Origin: CAVVAL01 sp963740215
GTDB taxonomy: Bacteria; Actinomycetota; Actinomycetes; Mycobacteriales; Cryptosporangiaceae
Assembly: GCA_963740215.1 (NCBI GenBank)
Contig: CAVUDJ010000019.1
Location: 1,612,001 to 1,676,000, forward strand
Length of the DNA: 64,000 nt
Direction: 5' to 3'
A program made the translations under genes and the position numbers. Positions within the stretch are counted from its first letter, which is position 1; each line of letters opens with the position of its first letter. The notes under the pieces are model-generated. The model ran no database searches, was not told the origin of the DNA, and saw only the letters and a program-made list of their open reading frames with translations. Positions 28,032 to 37,792 of the stretch are shown in pieces.

Positions 28032-29252
28032 ATGAACACGAACGGCGGCGACAACACCGCCTTTGGGCGGGTCGACGCGGACGGCACGGTCTATGTGCGC
28101 ACCGCGGCGGGAGAGCGTGCCGTCGGGTCATGGCAAGCGGGCTCGCCCGAGGAGGGCCTCGCGCACTTCGCGCGCCGCTATGACGATCTCGTCACCGAGG
28201 TCGAGCTGCTGGAGACCCGGCTGGCCAGCGGCGCGTCGGACCCGCAACACACCCAGGCGTCCGTGCAGCGGCTGCAGGAGCAGCTGCCCGAGGTGCACGC
28301 GGTCGGCGACCTCGACACGCTGGCCGCCCGCCTGCAGGCACTTGCCACGGTCGTCGCGGAGAAGGCCGAGGAGCAGAAGGCCGCCCGCGCACTGGCCCGC
28401 GAGCAGGCCGCCGAGCGCAAGCGCGAGCTGGTCACCGAAGCCGAGCTGATCGCCGCCGAGAGCACCCAGTGGAAGGTCGCCGGCGACCGCATGCGGGAGA
28501 TCCTCGACGAGTGGAAGACGATCAAGGGCGTCGACCGCAAGACCGACGGCGAGCTGTGGAAGCGCTACGCCGCGGCCCGCGACGCGTTCAGCCGCCGCCG
28601 CGGCAGCCACTTCGCCGGCCTCGACGCGCAGCGCAAGCAGGCTCAGACGTACAAGGAGGAGCTGGTCACCGAGGCGGAGAGCCTGGCCGAGTCCTCCGAC
28701 TGGGCCGAGACCGCCAACCGGCTCAAGCAGCTCATGTCCGACTGGAAGGCCGCAGGGCGCGCGCCGAAGGACGCCGAGGAGCAGCTCTGGAAGCGGTTCC
28801 GCGCCGCCCAGGACCAGTTCTTCGGCCGCCGGTCCGAGGTCTTCTCCGAGCGCGACGCCGAGTACAAGGACAACCAGGAGAAGAAGGAAGCCCTGCTGGT
28901 CGAGGCCGAGGCGATCGACGTCGAGGGCGACGTGAAGGCCGCCCAGTCCGCGCTGCGCGACATCCACCGCCGCTGGGAGGACATCGGCCGGGTGCCGCGC
29001 GAGGCGATGGGCATGCTCGACCGCCGCCTGCGCGACGTCGAGGACCGGGTACGCGACGCCGTCGACGCCGAGTGGCGGCGCGGCGCCGCCGAGGCCAACC
29101 CGCTGCTGGAGCAGATGCGCGGCCAGGTCGCCGACGCCGAGCGGAAGCTGGAGAAGGCACGCGCCGCGGGCGACGCCCGCCGGGTCGCCGAGGCCGAGAA
29201 GGCACTGGCCACCAAGCGCCAGTTCCTGCAGCTCGCCGAGCGCACCAGCTGA
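28032..29252 (+). CDS. DUF349-domain coiled-coil protein
   Basis: 406 residues. An N-terminal module (FGRVDADGTVYVRTAAGERAVGSWQAG) is followed by three DUF349 repeats, each with the DWKxxG/ELWKRFRAAxDxFFxRR pattern (about residues 145-200, 215-275, 290-345), and a final coiled coil. Conserved in actinobacteria next to miaA and the LigB-like gene. Role unclear; DUF349 proteins have been linked to stress and ribosome-associated phenotypes in other bacteria. ATG at 28032 fits the GAGG site better than the ATG at 28026. Confidence 0.85.
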   Translation: MNTNGGDNTAFGRVDADGTVYVRTAAGERAVGSWQAGSPEEGLAHFARRYDDLVTEVELLETRLASGASDPQHTQASVQRLQEQLPEVHAVGDLDTLAARLQALATVVAEKAEEQKAARALAREQAAERKRELVTEAELIAAESTQWKVAGDRMREILDEWKTIKGVDRKTDGELWKRYAAARDAFSRRRGSHFAGLDAQRKQAQTYKEELVTEAESLAESSDWAETANRLKQLMSDWKAAGRAPKDAEEQLWKRFRAAQDQFFGRRSEVFSERDAEYKDNQEKKEALLVEAEAIDVEGDVKAAQSALRDIHRRWEDIGRVPREAMGMLDRRLRDVEDRVRDAVDAEWRRGAAEANPLLEQMRGQVADAERKLEKARAAGDARRVAEAEKALATKRQFLQLAERTS

Positions 29253-29261
29253 CGCCCGGCG

Positions 29262-30441
29262 ATGTCCGAGGTCACGCTCGACCGTCCGCGAATACCGCGC
29301 GCCGCCAGCGCCACTGGCGCCGCCACCCGTTCCGGCCCCGCCACCCGCACCGGCCCTGGCCGATGTCGCGACCGAACTGCTGCCGTGGGCGCGGGAACGG
29401 CTGCGGCACCACGTCGGGCACGCCTCGCCCAACGGTGACGCCGCGGCGCTCGACGCGTTCGGCGAGGTCCTGCTCGCCGGGTACGCCGAGACGGGCGCGG
29501 AGACCATGGCGCTCGCCGGACCCGACGGCGACCACCTGCTCGCGTGCTGGCCGGGCGCCGACCCGACGCTGCCGCCGGTGCTCCTGCTCGGCCACCACGA
29601 CACGGCGCCGGGCGACGCGCTCGCCGAGGACGCGGCGACGCTGACCGGCCCTGGCGCGCTCGACGGCAAGAGCGGCCTCGTCGTCGCGGAGATGGCCATC
29701 CGGCTGCTCAACCTCACCGGGCGGGCACCGGCCCAACAGGTCCGGCTGCTGGTCAGCGCCGACACCCTGATGGGCAGCCCGACGGCCCGGCCGTACCTGG
29801 TCGCCGAGGTCGCCCGCGCCGGCGCGGTCCTCGGGCTCGCCGCACCGCGTCCGGACGGCGTCCTCACCACCGGCCGGCACGGCAGCGCGCGCGTGCTTCT
29901 GCGCGCGGCGGGTGCCGGGGCCATCGACGAGCTGTTCGATCAGCTGGCGGCGATCCGGTCGGCGGCCGGGCAGGTCGGCGTCCGCGTGAACGTCGGACGG
30001 GTCGGCGGCGGCACCGGCGCGTACGACGTCGCCGACATGGCCGGCGCCGAGTTGGGGGTCCGCTTCGACGGCACCGCCGCCGAGACGGCGTTCGCCGACA
30101 CCCTCGCCGCCCTGTCGCCTCGCCGTGCCGGCGTCACGGTGCAGGCCGAGGCGATGTCGCGCGTGCCCGCCTGGCCGGAACCCGCCGGCACACCGCTGCT
30201 GAGCTGGGTCGCCGCCGTGGGCGAACGGCACGGCATGGCCGTCGTCGGTGCGTCCGGCGTCAGCGAAGCGGTCGAGGCCGCCGCCGACACCAACCACGCC
30301 GGGGCTCTCGGCGCGCCCACGGTCGACGGGTTCGGCGGCGTCGGATGGCGGTCCCCGGCCGAGGTGGTGCGGGTCGATTCGCTGGTGCCGCGGGCGGTGC
30401 TGCTCGCAGCGCTCCTGTCGCAGCCGCTGCCGGCCCGCTAA
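29262..30441 (+). pseudogene. M20-family peptidase-like protein, N-terminus uncertain (probable frameshift)
   Basis: The body is in one frame: ATELLPWARERLRHHVGHASPNGD, VLLLGHHDTAPGD (H-x-D metal motif), ALDGKSGLVVAEMAI (D-x-KSG, M20-like) through LVPRAVLLAALLSQP. That frame has no credible start. The ATG at 29262 (MSEVTLDRPRIPRAASATG) is in another frame and joins near 29330 in a Pro/Ala-rich stretch, so I infer one indel. The usual Glu-Glu metal pair of M20 enzymes is replaced (LLVSADTLMGS), so catalysis is doubtful. Confidence 0.7.
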
Positions 30442-30450
30442 GGCTTCTTC

Positions 30451-30499
30451 TGCGGCCGGCGAGATCGTGAAGCCAGGCTTCACGATCTCGCCGGTCGCA
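30451..30499. terminator. Long perfect hairpin after the M20-like gene
   Basis: CCGGCGAGATCGTGAAGCC pairs with GGCTTCACGATCTCGCCGG (19 bp, tight loop), extended by outer TGCG/CGCA. It starts nine bases after the stop. Confidence 0.8.
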
Positions 30500-30607
30500 G
30501 TACTACGTGCCAGGCGGCGCTGGAAACCTCAAGTTCCGCTCAAGCGCGGGTCCCCGGACGCGCAGAGGTCCTACCTTCAGTGAGACGCAATGGCGCGTCG
30601 TGCGACC

Positions 30608-30644
30608 AGGCCGGGATCCCGTCACGGGGGCAGGGTCCCGGCCT
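30608..30644. terminator. Hairpin after the four-TM protein gene
   Basis: AGGCCGGGA pairs with TCCCGGCCT with further inner CCCGT/ACGGG pairing. It is eight bases beyond the stop of the minus-strand membrane protein. Together with 30451-30499 it insulates convergent genes. Confidence 0.7.
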
Positions 30645-30652
30645 CCGCCGCG

Positions 30653-31169
30653 TCAGAAGAAGCCGGGCCCGGGGCCGACGGCGGCGACCAGCAGGCTGAT
30701 GCCTGCGGCGACCGACCCGACCAGCACCGCCGCGCCCGCCGTACCGCGCGCGCCCCGGCTCATCTCCCCGCCGAGGAGCAGCGCGACCATGCCGAGCGCC
30801 ACGCCGGCCAGCGCCACGGCGGCGTTGAGCCCGGTGATCGCGAGCGCCAGGTCGTCTCCCCCGAAATCGCCGGTCTCCGCCGCATTCGCTTCGAGCACGA
30901 TCGCCGCGCCGAGCCGGGACACCACCGTCTGCCCGAACAGCGGCAGGATCGCGAACACAAGGCCGGCGATGGCGAGCGCCTCCGCGACGAACACGCCCGC
31001 GAACACGCTGCGCCAGGCGCCCGAGCGGGCCGGCGCCGGCTCGTCGCGTGCGTCCGTCGTCGAGGTCGAGCCGCTCCAGCGGGCGACCGTCGGGCAGGCT
31101 CGGCGTCCACGCCGGAGGCGCGCTCGGCTCCCGCGGTCCACCGGCGATGATCTCGGGACGCTCGGGCAT
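30653..31169 (-). pseudogene. Small membrane protein with four predicted helices, one apparent frameshift
   Basis: Starts MPERPEIIAGGPREPSAPPAW (ATG at 31169, AGGAGGTG upstream). After a frame change near 31052 it continues WRSVFAGVFVAEALAIAGLVFAILPLFGQTVVSRLGAAIV, then two more hydrophobic hairpins ending GPGPGFF. I recognise no family; actinobacterial genomes often carry such a protein beside a TAXI lipoprotein. It is divergent from the TAXI gene with 38 bases between starts. Confidence 0.65.
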
Positions 31170-31207
31170 CGAAGCACACCTCCTGACGGGCATGGCACGA
31201 TCGGGCC

Positions 31208-32198
31208 GTGTTCACCGATCGTGTCACCCCGGTTCAAGCGGCGCGACGCGCGCTGCTCGGCGCCGCGCTGGCCGTCGCGCTGACCACCACCGGCTGCACG
31301 GACGGGGTGCGCCAGCGGGTGGAGTATCCCGAGTCGGGCATCACGATCGCGAGCGGCAGCTCGCAGGGCGTCTACCGCGGGTACGCCGACGCGTACCGTC
31401 GCGCGCTCGTCGCCGACCTGCCTGGGCTCAAGGTCCGGGTCGACCAGACCAGCGGCTCGCTGGACAACCTCGACCGGCTCGGTCGCGGCCGGGCGCAGCT
31501 GGGATTCGCCACCGCCGACACGGCGTACCTGGCCACCGATCCGCGCTCCACCGCCGCGCCCACCCGGAACCTGCGCGCGATCGCCCGCATCTACGACGAG
31601 TACCTGCACCTCGTGGTACCGGCGGCCTCGCCGGTCCGTGCGGTCGCGCGACCTGCGTGGACTGCGGGTCTCCATGGGCGCCGAGCGCTCGTCCACCGAA
31701 CTCACCGCCGGGCGGGTGCTCGAAGCGGCGGACCTCACCGTCGCCGATCTGCAGCGGCAACGGCTCGGCCTGGACGACTCGATCGCCGCGCTGCGCACCG
31801 GCACCATCGACGCGTTCTTCTGGTCGGGCGGGCTCCCCACACCCGGCATCCGCGACCTCGCCAAGGTGATGCGGATCCGGCTCGTCCGCCTCGGCGACCA
31901 GGTCAGCGGCCTGCGCACCAGGTACGGGGCGATCTACCGGCGCGGCACCGTCTCGTCGTCCACGTACGAGAACGTGGATCAGACCGAAACCGTCGGCGTG
32001 CCGAACTATCTGGTCGTCTCCGGCGACCTCGACGATCGGCTCGTGTACGAGTTGACCGCCGTGCTGTTCCGCCACCGCGGCCGGATCGGCGCCACCGTCC
32101 CCAGCGGCCGGCTGCTCGACGCCCGGTCGGCGATCTCCACGATGCCGATCCCCCTGCACGACGGCGCCAAGCGGTACTACCGCGACACGAAGAACTGA
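31208..32198 (+). pseudogene. TAXI-family TRAP-type solute-binding lipoprotein, one apparent frameshift
   Basis: Lipobox ALTTTGC after an N-terminal helix; then YPESGITIASGSSQGVYRGYADAYRRAL, GRAQLGFATADTAYLAT and, after a frame change near 31648, LRGLRVSMGAERSSTELTAGRVLEAADL, IDAFFWSGGLPTPGIRDLA and VPNYLVVSGDLDDRLVYELTAVLF. This is the TAXI family of extracytoplasmic binding proteins. No TRAP permease is nearby. A histidine kinase and response regulator follow on the opposite strand, so it may be a sensor rather than a transport subunit. Confidence 0.88.
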
Positions 32199-32263
32199 TC
32201 CGCCTGCTCGTGACTCCGCGGTTGTGCGGCGATCGCCGACGTCGCGGCACGCATCCTGGCGCA

Positions 32264-32287
32264 CCAACGTCGGCATGCCGACGTTGG
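32264..32287. terminator. Perfect 24-bp palindrome between convergent TAXI and kinase genes
   Basis: The half-site CCAACGTCGGCA is followed directly by its complement, giving a 12-bp stem with no spare bases. Placement between two converging stop codons suggests a bidirectional terminator. Confidence 0.65.
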
Positions 32288-32331
32288 CCCACGCGACGGC
32301 GGCAGCCGGCGTGGGCGCGGGCGAGGCGGGC

Positions 32332-33726
32332 CTACGCCGGCCCCGGCCCGGAGGCAGGTTCCGGGCGCGGCAGCACCAGGGTCACGGCCAGGCCGTGCGG
32401 CTTCGCGGCCGCCACCTCCAGCCGGGCGCCGAACGTCGGCAGCAGCGTCGCGACGATGGCCATGCCCAGCCCGGACCCGGCCAGGTTGCTATGCCGGGGG
32501 CTGCGCCAGAACCGGTCGGTGACCCGCGCCAGCTCGTCGTCGGGCAGGCCTTCGCCGTCGTCGCTGACCACGATCCTGACGGCGTCGTCGGCGACGGAGA
32601 CCGCCGCGCAGACCTGGCCGCCGGGCGTCGCGTACTTGACCGCGTTCTCCAGGATTTCGTCCAGCACCCGGCTCACCGACTCGGCGTCGACCACGGCCAC
32701 CGCTGCGGCCTCGCCCTCACGGATCAGGATCAGGTCGCGAGCGTCCGCCGACGGCCGCCACGCGCCGAGCCGGTCGTCCACGAGCGGGCCGACGTCCTGG
32801 GCGACGACGGCGCCGAGGTGCTTCTCGGCCCTGGCCAGCGCGAGCAGTTCTTCGAGCACCTGCTGTAGCCGCTCGCCCTCCCGCCGGACCTCCTTGTACT
32901 CGCGGTCGGCCTCCGGGGTCAGCTCCTCGCCGAGGTTGCCGAGCCGTAGCAGCAGCGCGGTCAGCGGGTTACGCATCTGGTGGGACGCCTCGGCGACGAA
33001 CGCGCGCTGCTGCTCCAGCGACGCGTCGACGGTGCGTGCCATCTCGTTGAACGAGCGCGCGAGCCGGCGCAGCTCCGGCGGTCCCGCAGACTCGGGCACC
33101 CTGGTGTCGATACCGCCCTCCGCGAGGGCGTGCGCGGCGGCGTCGAGGCTCTCGACGGGACGCAGGATCCAACGCGACAGCACGGCGGCGACCGCGGCGA
33201 ACACCACCAGCGACAGCAGCCCGCCGAGCGCCAGCACCGTCCAGGCGCGCCACACCTCGGCGCGGAACCGGTCGGTGGGCGACATCGTGACGACGACCCC
33301 GGCGAGTTCGCCGCCGCTGCCGAACGGCTCGGCCACGACCAGCGGACGGGAGTCCCAGGGCCACTGGATCAGCGGCTCCTCGGCGCGCCGCCCGGCACGC
33401 GCCACCCGGATCCGCTCCTGGACCTCGGGCGCCGACAGGTCCAGGCTGCCCCGCGACGCGACGACCAGCTTGCCCTCGGCGTCGAGGATCGCCACCGGGA
33501 TGTCGTACACCTCGTCGTAGCGGCGGGCCTCCTGGCGCAGTGCCGGCAGGTCGCCGGGGGCAAGTCCGTCCTGCGCGATCGAGGCGAACCGGTCGGTGTC
33601 GTTGAGCCGGTCGATGAAGACGCGCTGCTGCTCGGCGACGGCGTAGCTGAACGCCAGCGGCAACTGGAGCGCGGCGATCACGCCCGCGAGGAGGGTCAGC
33701 AGCAGGAGGAAGAGCCGTGCCCGCAC
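32332..33726 (-). CDS. Sensor histidine kinase (HAMP, HisKA, HATPase)
   Basis: 464 residues. TM helix 1 (LFLLLLTLLAGVIAALQLPLA), an extracytoplasmic sensor of about 130 residues, TM helix 2 (TVLALGGLLSLVVFAAVAAVL), HAMP, then the phosphorylated His249 in ASHQMRNPLTALLLRL. ATP-binding boxes: DEILENAVKYATPGG (N), VSDDGEGLPD (G1), GSGLGMAIVATLL (G2). GTG start three bases after the response regulator stop. Together with the adjacent regulator and the TAXI lipoprotein it suggests a solute-sensing two-component set. Confidence 0.93.
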   Translation of the reverse strand: MRARLFLLLLTLLAGVIAALQLPLAFSYAVAEQQRVFIDRLNDTDRFASIAQDGLAPGDLPALRQEARRYDEVYDIPVAILDAEGKLVVASRGSLDLSAPEVQERIRVARAGRRAEEPLIQWPWDSRPLVVAEPFGSGGELAGVVVTMSPTDRFRAEVWRAWTVLALGGLLSLVVFAAVAAVLSRWILRPVESLDAAAHALAEGGIDTRVPESAGPPELRRLARSFNEMARTVDASLEQQRAFVAEASHQMRNPLTALLLRLGNLGEELTPEADREYKEVRREGERLQQVLEELLALARAEKHLGAVVAQDVGPLVDDRLGAWRPSADARDLILIREGEAAAVAVVDAESVSRVLDEILENAVKYATPGGQVCAAVSVADDAVRIVVSDDGEGLPDDELARVTDRFWRSPRHSNLAGSGLGMAIVATLLPTFGARLEVAAAKPHGLAVTLVLPRPEPASGPGPA

Positions 33727-33729
33727 CGC

Positions 33730-34416
33730 TCAGCCCGCCGGGAAGCGGTAGCCGACACCGCGGACGGTCTCGATGATCTCCGGGACGCCGAGCTTGGCCC
33801 GCACCGACGCCACGTGCACTTCGAGGGTGCGCTGGTGGCCGGTCCAGGCGGAGTCCCAGACCTCGCTGATGATGTGTGCGCGGCTGAACACCACGCCGGG
33901 CTGGCGGGCGAGCATCGCGAGGAGGTTGAACTCCTTGCGTGTGAGCGTGACGGCCTTCCCGCCCACCGTCACCTCGCGCCGTGCCAGGTCGAGCGCGACG
34001 CCGTGCGCCCCGGCGGACACGCCCGCCGGTGCCGTGGTCGCGGCGGCACGCGACGGTCCGCTGCGACGCACGACGGCGTGGATCCGGGCCAGGAGTTCCC
34101 GCAGGTCGTACGGCTTGGTGACGTAGTCGTCTGCGCCGAGGTGGAGGCCGTGGACGCGGCTGCGCATGTCGGTGCGCGCGGTGACCATGATGATCGGCAC
34201 GTCGCAGATCGCCCGGATCTGCCGGCACACCGTCATACCGTCGCCGTCCGGCAGCACAAGGTCGAGCAGGACCACGTCGTACGCCGAGCCGTCGCCGATC
34301 CGTTCCAGCGCGCCGTGCGCGGTGCTGGCCCGGTCGACGTCGATGCTCTGGCGCCGTAGGCCGTCGACCAGCGCGGCTGCCACCCGGTCGTCGTCCTCGA
34401 CGAGCATCAGCCGCAT
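33730..34416 (-). CDS. OmpR/PhoB-type response regulator
   Basis: 228 residues. Receiver with acidic pocket VEDDD, phosphoacceptor Asp52 (VVLLDLVLPDGDG), Thr and Lys (VTARTD, VTKPYDLREL). Winged-helix effector: VTLTRKEFNLLAMLARQPGVVFSRAHIISEVW ... VASVRAKLGVPEIIETVRGVGYRF. Start at 34416, eight bases after the miaB stop, so it may be cotranscribed with miaB. Confidence 0.95.
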   Translation of the reverse strand: MRLMLVEDDDRVAAALVDGLRRQSIDVDRASTAHGALERIGDGSAYDVVLLDLVLPDGDGMTVCRQIRAICDVPIIMVTARTDMRSRVHGLHLGADDYVTKPYDLRELLARIHAVVRRSGPSRAAATTAPAGVSAGAHGVALDLARREVTVGGKAVTLTRKEFNLLAMLARQPGVVFSRAHIISEVWDSAWTGHQRTLEVHVASVRAKLGVPEIIETVRGVGYRFPAG

Positions 34417-34423
34417 GCGAGCC

Positions 34424-35906
34424 TCAGCAGGTTCCGCAGGCGGGCGCGGATGCGGGCGCGGGCTTTCCGAGGGTCGGCAGCCCGAGCAACACACCCGAGG
34501 TGCGCGGAGCACGTCCGGCGGCCCAGTTGTCGCCGGCCCGGGTGCGCCGGTGGCTCAGCACCTGCCCGTCGGCGACGAGGTGGTGCGGGGCGGCGTAGGT
34601 GACCGTGGTCTCGACGAGGTCACCGGGCCGGACCTGGGCGGAGTCGCCGGCGAAGTGCACGAGCCTGCCGTCGCGGGCCCGCCCGGTGAGCCGGTGGGTG
34701 GCGGCATCCTTGCGGCCTTCCCCCTCCGCGACCAGCAGTTCGACCGTCCGCCCGACGAGCTTCTTGTTCTCCGCCCAGGAGATCTCCTCCTGCAGCGCGA
34801 CGAGCCGCTCGTACCGCTCCTGGACCACGGCCTTCGGCAACTGGTGGTCCATCTCGGCCGCGGGCGTGCCGGGACGCTTGGAGTACTGGAACGTGAACGC
34901 GCCGGAGAACCGCGACTCGCGCACCACGTCGAGGGTGCCCTGGAAGTCCTCCTCGGTCTCGCCGGGGAAGCCGACGATGATGTCGGTGGTGATCGCGGCG
35001 TCGGGCATGGCGGCCCGCACGCGCTCGATGATGCCGAGGTACTTGTCGCGGCGGTACGAGCGACGCATCGCCTTGAGCACGGCGTCGGACCCGGACTGGA
35101 GCGGCATGTGCAGCTGGTGGCACACGTTCGGGGTCTCGGCCATCGCGGTGATCACGTCGTCGGTGAAGTCGCGCGGGTGCGGGTGACGTGAACCGGACCC
35201 GCTCCAGGCCCTCGACCTCACCGCATGCCCGCAGCAACCGGGCGAACCCGTCGCGCTCGCCGAACTCGCGGCCGTAGGAGTTGACGTTCTGCCCGAGCAG
35301 CGTCACTTCTAGCGCGCCCTCGGCGACCAGCGCCCGCACCTCGGCGAGGATGTCGCCGGCACGGCGGTCCTTCTCCTTGCCGCGCAGCGCCGGGACGATG
35401 CAGAAGGTGCAGGTGTTGTCGCAGCCCACCGAGATCGACACCCAGCCCGCGTACGTCGACTCGCGACGCGTCGGCAGCGTCGACGGGAAGACGTCCAGGG
35501 ACTCCAGGATCTCCACCTGCGCCTCGGCGTTGTGCCGGGCCCGCTCCAGCAGCACCGGCAGCGAGCCGATGTTGTGGGTACCGAAGACGACGTCGACCCA
35601 GGGCGCGCGGCGCGTGATCTCGCCCCTGTCCTTCTGGGCGAGGCAGCCACCGACCGCGATCTGCATGCCCGGGTGCGACTTCTTCACCGGCGCCAGGTGA
35701 CCGAGGTTCCCGTACAGCTTGTTGTCGGCGTTCTCGCGCACGGCACAGGTGTTGAAGACGACCACGTCGGGCGTCACGTCGGTAGTGGCCCGGACATAAC
35801 CGGCGTCCTCCAACAACCCGGACAGGCGTTCGGAGTCGTGGACGTTCATCTGGCAGCCGTAGGTACGGACCTCGTAGGTCCGGGCGGCGGGGGTGAGGGT
35901 CGTCAT
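34424..35906 (-). pseudogene. miaB: tRNA-2-methylthio-N6-dimethylallyladenosine synthase MiaB, one apparent frameshift
   Basis: Radical-SAM methylthiotransferase that adds a methylthio group to i6A37 of tRNA. N-terminal domain RTYGCQMNVHDSERLSGLLE with its cluster cysteines (NTCAVRENA, VGGCLAQ), radical-SAM motif GCDNTCTFCIVPALRG (CxxxCxxC), then after a frame change near 35187 HMPLQSGSDAVLKAMRRSYRR, TTDIIVGFPGETEEDF and a C-terminal TRAM domain. An unusual Pro/Ala tail ends PACGTC. About 494 residues when repaired; probably intact in the organism. Confidence 0.94.
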
Positions 35907-36032
35907 AACGCCCTACAGAGTACGGCGCGACACGTCGTTACTGGTCCGTGACCTCACTGCGAGGTCCCAGCGTTGACCCGCCGCTAATGTACGGCGCGGG
36001 AGTCCCATCGACGTCGATAGCGCGGGAGCGGG

Positions 36033-36791
36033 ATGTCTGATCAGGCGACGAAGGCCGCACCTCTGGTGGTGGTGAAGGACGTCGACAAGTACTTCGGCGA
36101 CCTGCACGTGCTGCGGAACATCAACATGGAGATCGACAAGGGCGAGGTCATCGTCGTGATCGGCCCGTCCGGGTCCGGCAAGTCAACCCTGTGCCGCGCT
36201 ATCAACCGGCTCGAACCCATCCAGGCCGGCGAGATCAGCATCGACGGCGTGCGGCTGCCTGAGGAGGGCAAGGAGCTGGCCAGGCTGCGCGCCGACGTCG
36301 GCATGGTCTTCCAGTCATTCAACCTCTTCGCGCACAAGACGATCGTGCAGAACGTGACGCTCGGCCCGATCAAGGTGCGGAAGGAGAAGCCGGACGCCGC
36401 CAAGAAGCGGGCGATGGAGCTGCTCGACCGGGTCGGCATCGCGAACCAGGCCGACAAGTACCCGGCGCAGCTCTCCGGCGGCCAGCAGCAGCGGGTCGCG
36501 ATCGCCCGCGCACTGGCGATGCGGCCGAAGGTGATGCTGTTCGACGAGCCGACCAGCGCCCTGGACCCGGAAATGGTCCAGGAGGTCCTCGACGTGATGA
36601 TCTCGCTCGCCCGTGAGGGCATGACCATGGTCGTCGTCACCCACGAGATGGGGTTCGCGCGGCGGGCGGCCAACCGGGTCGTGTTCATGGCCGACGGCTC
36701 GATCGTCGAGGAGGCCGATCCCGACACCTTCTTCACCAAGCCGAAGTCCGACCGCCTCAAGGACTTCCTGTCGAAGATCCTCACCCACTGA
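36033..36791 (+). CDS. gluA: Glutamate-type ABC transporter ATP-binding protein
   Basis: 252 residues of the polar amino-acid uptake ATPase family. Walker A IGPSGSGKSTLCRAINRLE, Q-loop VFQSFNLFAHKT, signature LSGGQQQRVAIARAL, Walker B VMLFDEPTSALDPEM, H-loop VTHEMGFAR. Start ATG at 36033 after GGGAGCGGG. First gene of a four-gene operon with binding protein and two permeases, matching the actinobacterial gluABCD layout. Confidence 0.95.
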   Translation: MSDQATKAAPLVVVKDVDKYFGDLHVLRNINMEIDKGEVIVVIGPSGSGKSTLCRAINRLEPIQAGEISIDGVRLPEEGKELARLRADVGMVFQSFNLFAHKTIVQNVTLGPIKVRKEKPDAAKKRAMELLDRVGIANQADKYPAQLSGGQQQRVAIARALAMRPKVMLFDEPTSALDPEMVQEVLDVMISLAREGMTMVVVTHEMGFARRAANRVVFMADGSIVEEADPDTFFTKPKSDRLKDFLSKILTH

Positions 36792-36827
36792 GAACAACGA
36801 ACACCGATAAGCGAGGGGACACGCACC

Positions 36828-37703
36828 ATGAAGCTTCGTCTGGTCGCCGCTGCGGCTCTGGTCGGCGCGCTCGCGCTGACCGGCTGCGGCAAGGAAGGCG
36901 ACAGCGACACCGCAGCTCCGCAGACCGATGTCGAGCAGAACGTCAGCGTCGAGGGCTCGCCCACGTTCGACAAGATGAAGAGCCGCGGCAAGGTCATCAT
37001 CGGCGTCAAGGAGGACCAGCCGAACCTGGGCTTCAAGGACCCGGTGACCAACAAGTACTCCGGCTTCGACATCTCGATCGCCAACCTGATCGCAGCGAAG
37101 CTCGGCTACGGCGAGGACAAGATCGAGTACAAGGCGATCCCGTCCGCCAACCGCGAGCAGGCGATCATCAACGGTGACATCGACTACTACGTCGGCACCT
37201 ACTCGATCACCGACAAGCGCAAGACGCAGATCTCCTTCGCGGGCCCGTACTACGTCGCCGGCCAGGACCTGCTGGTCCGCAAGGACGAAACCGCGATCAC
37301 CGGCCCCGGGACAATGGGCGGCAAGAAGATCTGCTCGGTCACCGGCTCCACCCCGATCCAGCGGATCAAGACCGAGTACAAGACCGCGCAGACTGTCGAG
37401 TTCGAGAAGTACTCGCAGTGCGTGGACCAGCTGCTGAACAAGCAGGTCGACGCGGTCAGCACCGACGACGCGATCCTCAAGGGCTACGCCGCCCAGCAGC
37501 CCGACAAGCTGAAGGTCGTCGGCGAGACGTTCTCCACCGAGAAGTACGGCGTGGGCATGGCCAAGGACGACAAGGCCCTGCGTGACAAGGTCAACGAGAT
37601 CCTCGCGGCGGCCGTCAAGGACGGCGACTGGAAGGAGATCTACGACGCCACGCTGGGCAAGTCCGGTTCGGAGGGCGAGGCGCCCGAGCTCGAGAAGTAC
37701 TGA
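36828..37703 (+). CDS. gluB: Glutamate-type ABC transporter substrate-binding lipoprotein
   Basis: 291 residues. Lipobox ALALTGC; then FDKMKSRGKVIIGVKEDQPNLGFKDPVTNKYSGFDISIANLIAAKLGY, SANREQAIINGDIDYYVGTYSITDKRKTQISFAGPYY and a hinge consistent with the amino-acid-binding SBP family 3. Conserved order indicates glutamate/aspartate uptake; sequence alone does not prove the ligand. Confidence 0.93.
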   Translation: MKLRLVAAAALVGALALTGCGKEGDSDTAAPQTDVEQNVSVEGSPTFDKMKSRGKVIIGVKEDQPNLGFKDPVTNKYSGFDISIANLIAAKLGYGEDKIEYKAIPSANREQAIINGDIDYYVGTYSITDKRKTQISFAGPYYVAGQDLLVRKDETAITGPGTMGGKKICSVTGSTPIQRIKTEYKTAQTVEFEKYSQCVDQLLNKQVDAVSTDDAILKGYAAQQPDKLKVVGETFSTEKYGVGMAKDDKALRDKVNEILAAAVKDGDWKEIYDATLGKSGSEGEAPELEKY

Positions 37704-37792
37704 CAGATGCTCCTCGGCCTGGCTGCGCGCCTGCGTGAGCACGCGCGCGGCCGGGCCGCCCCACGCCACGACCTCGCCGCCCGGGGAGTGCG

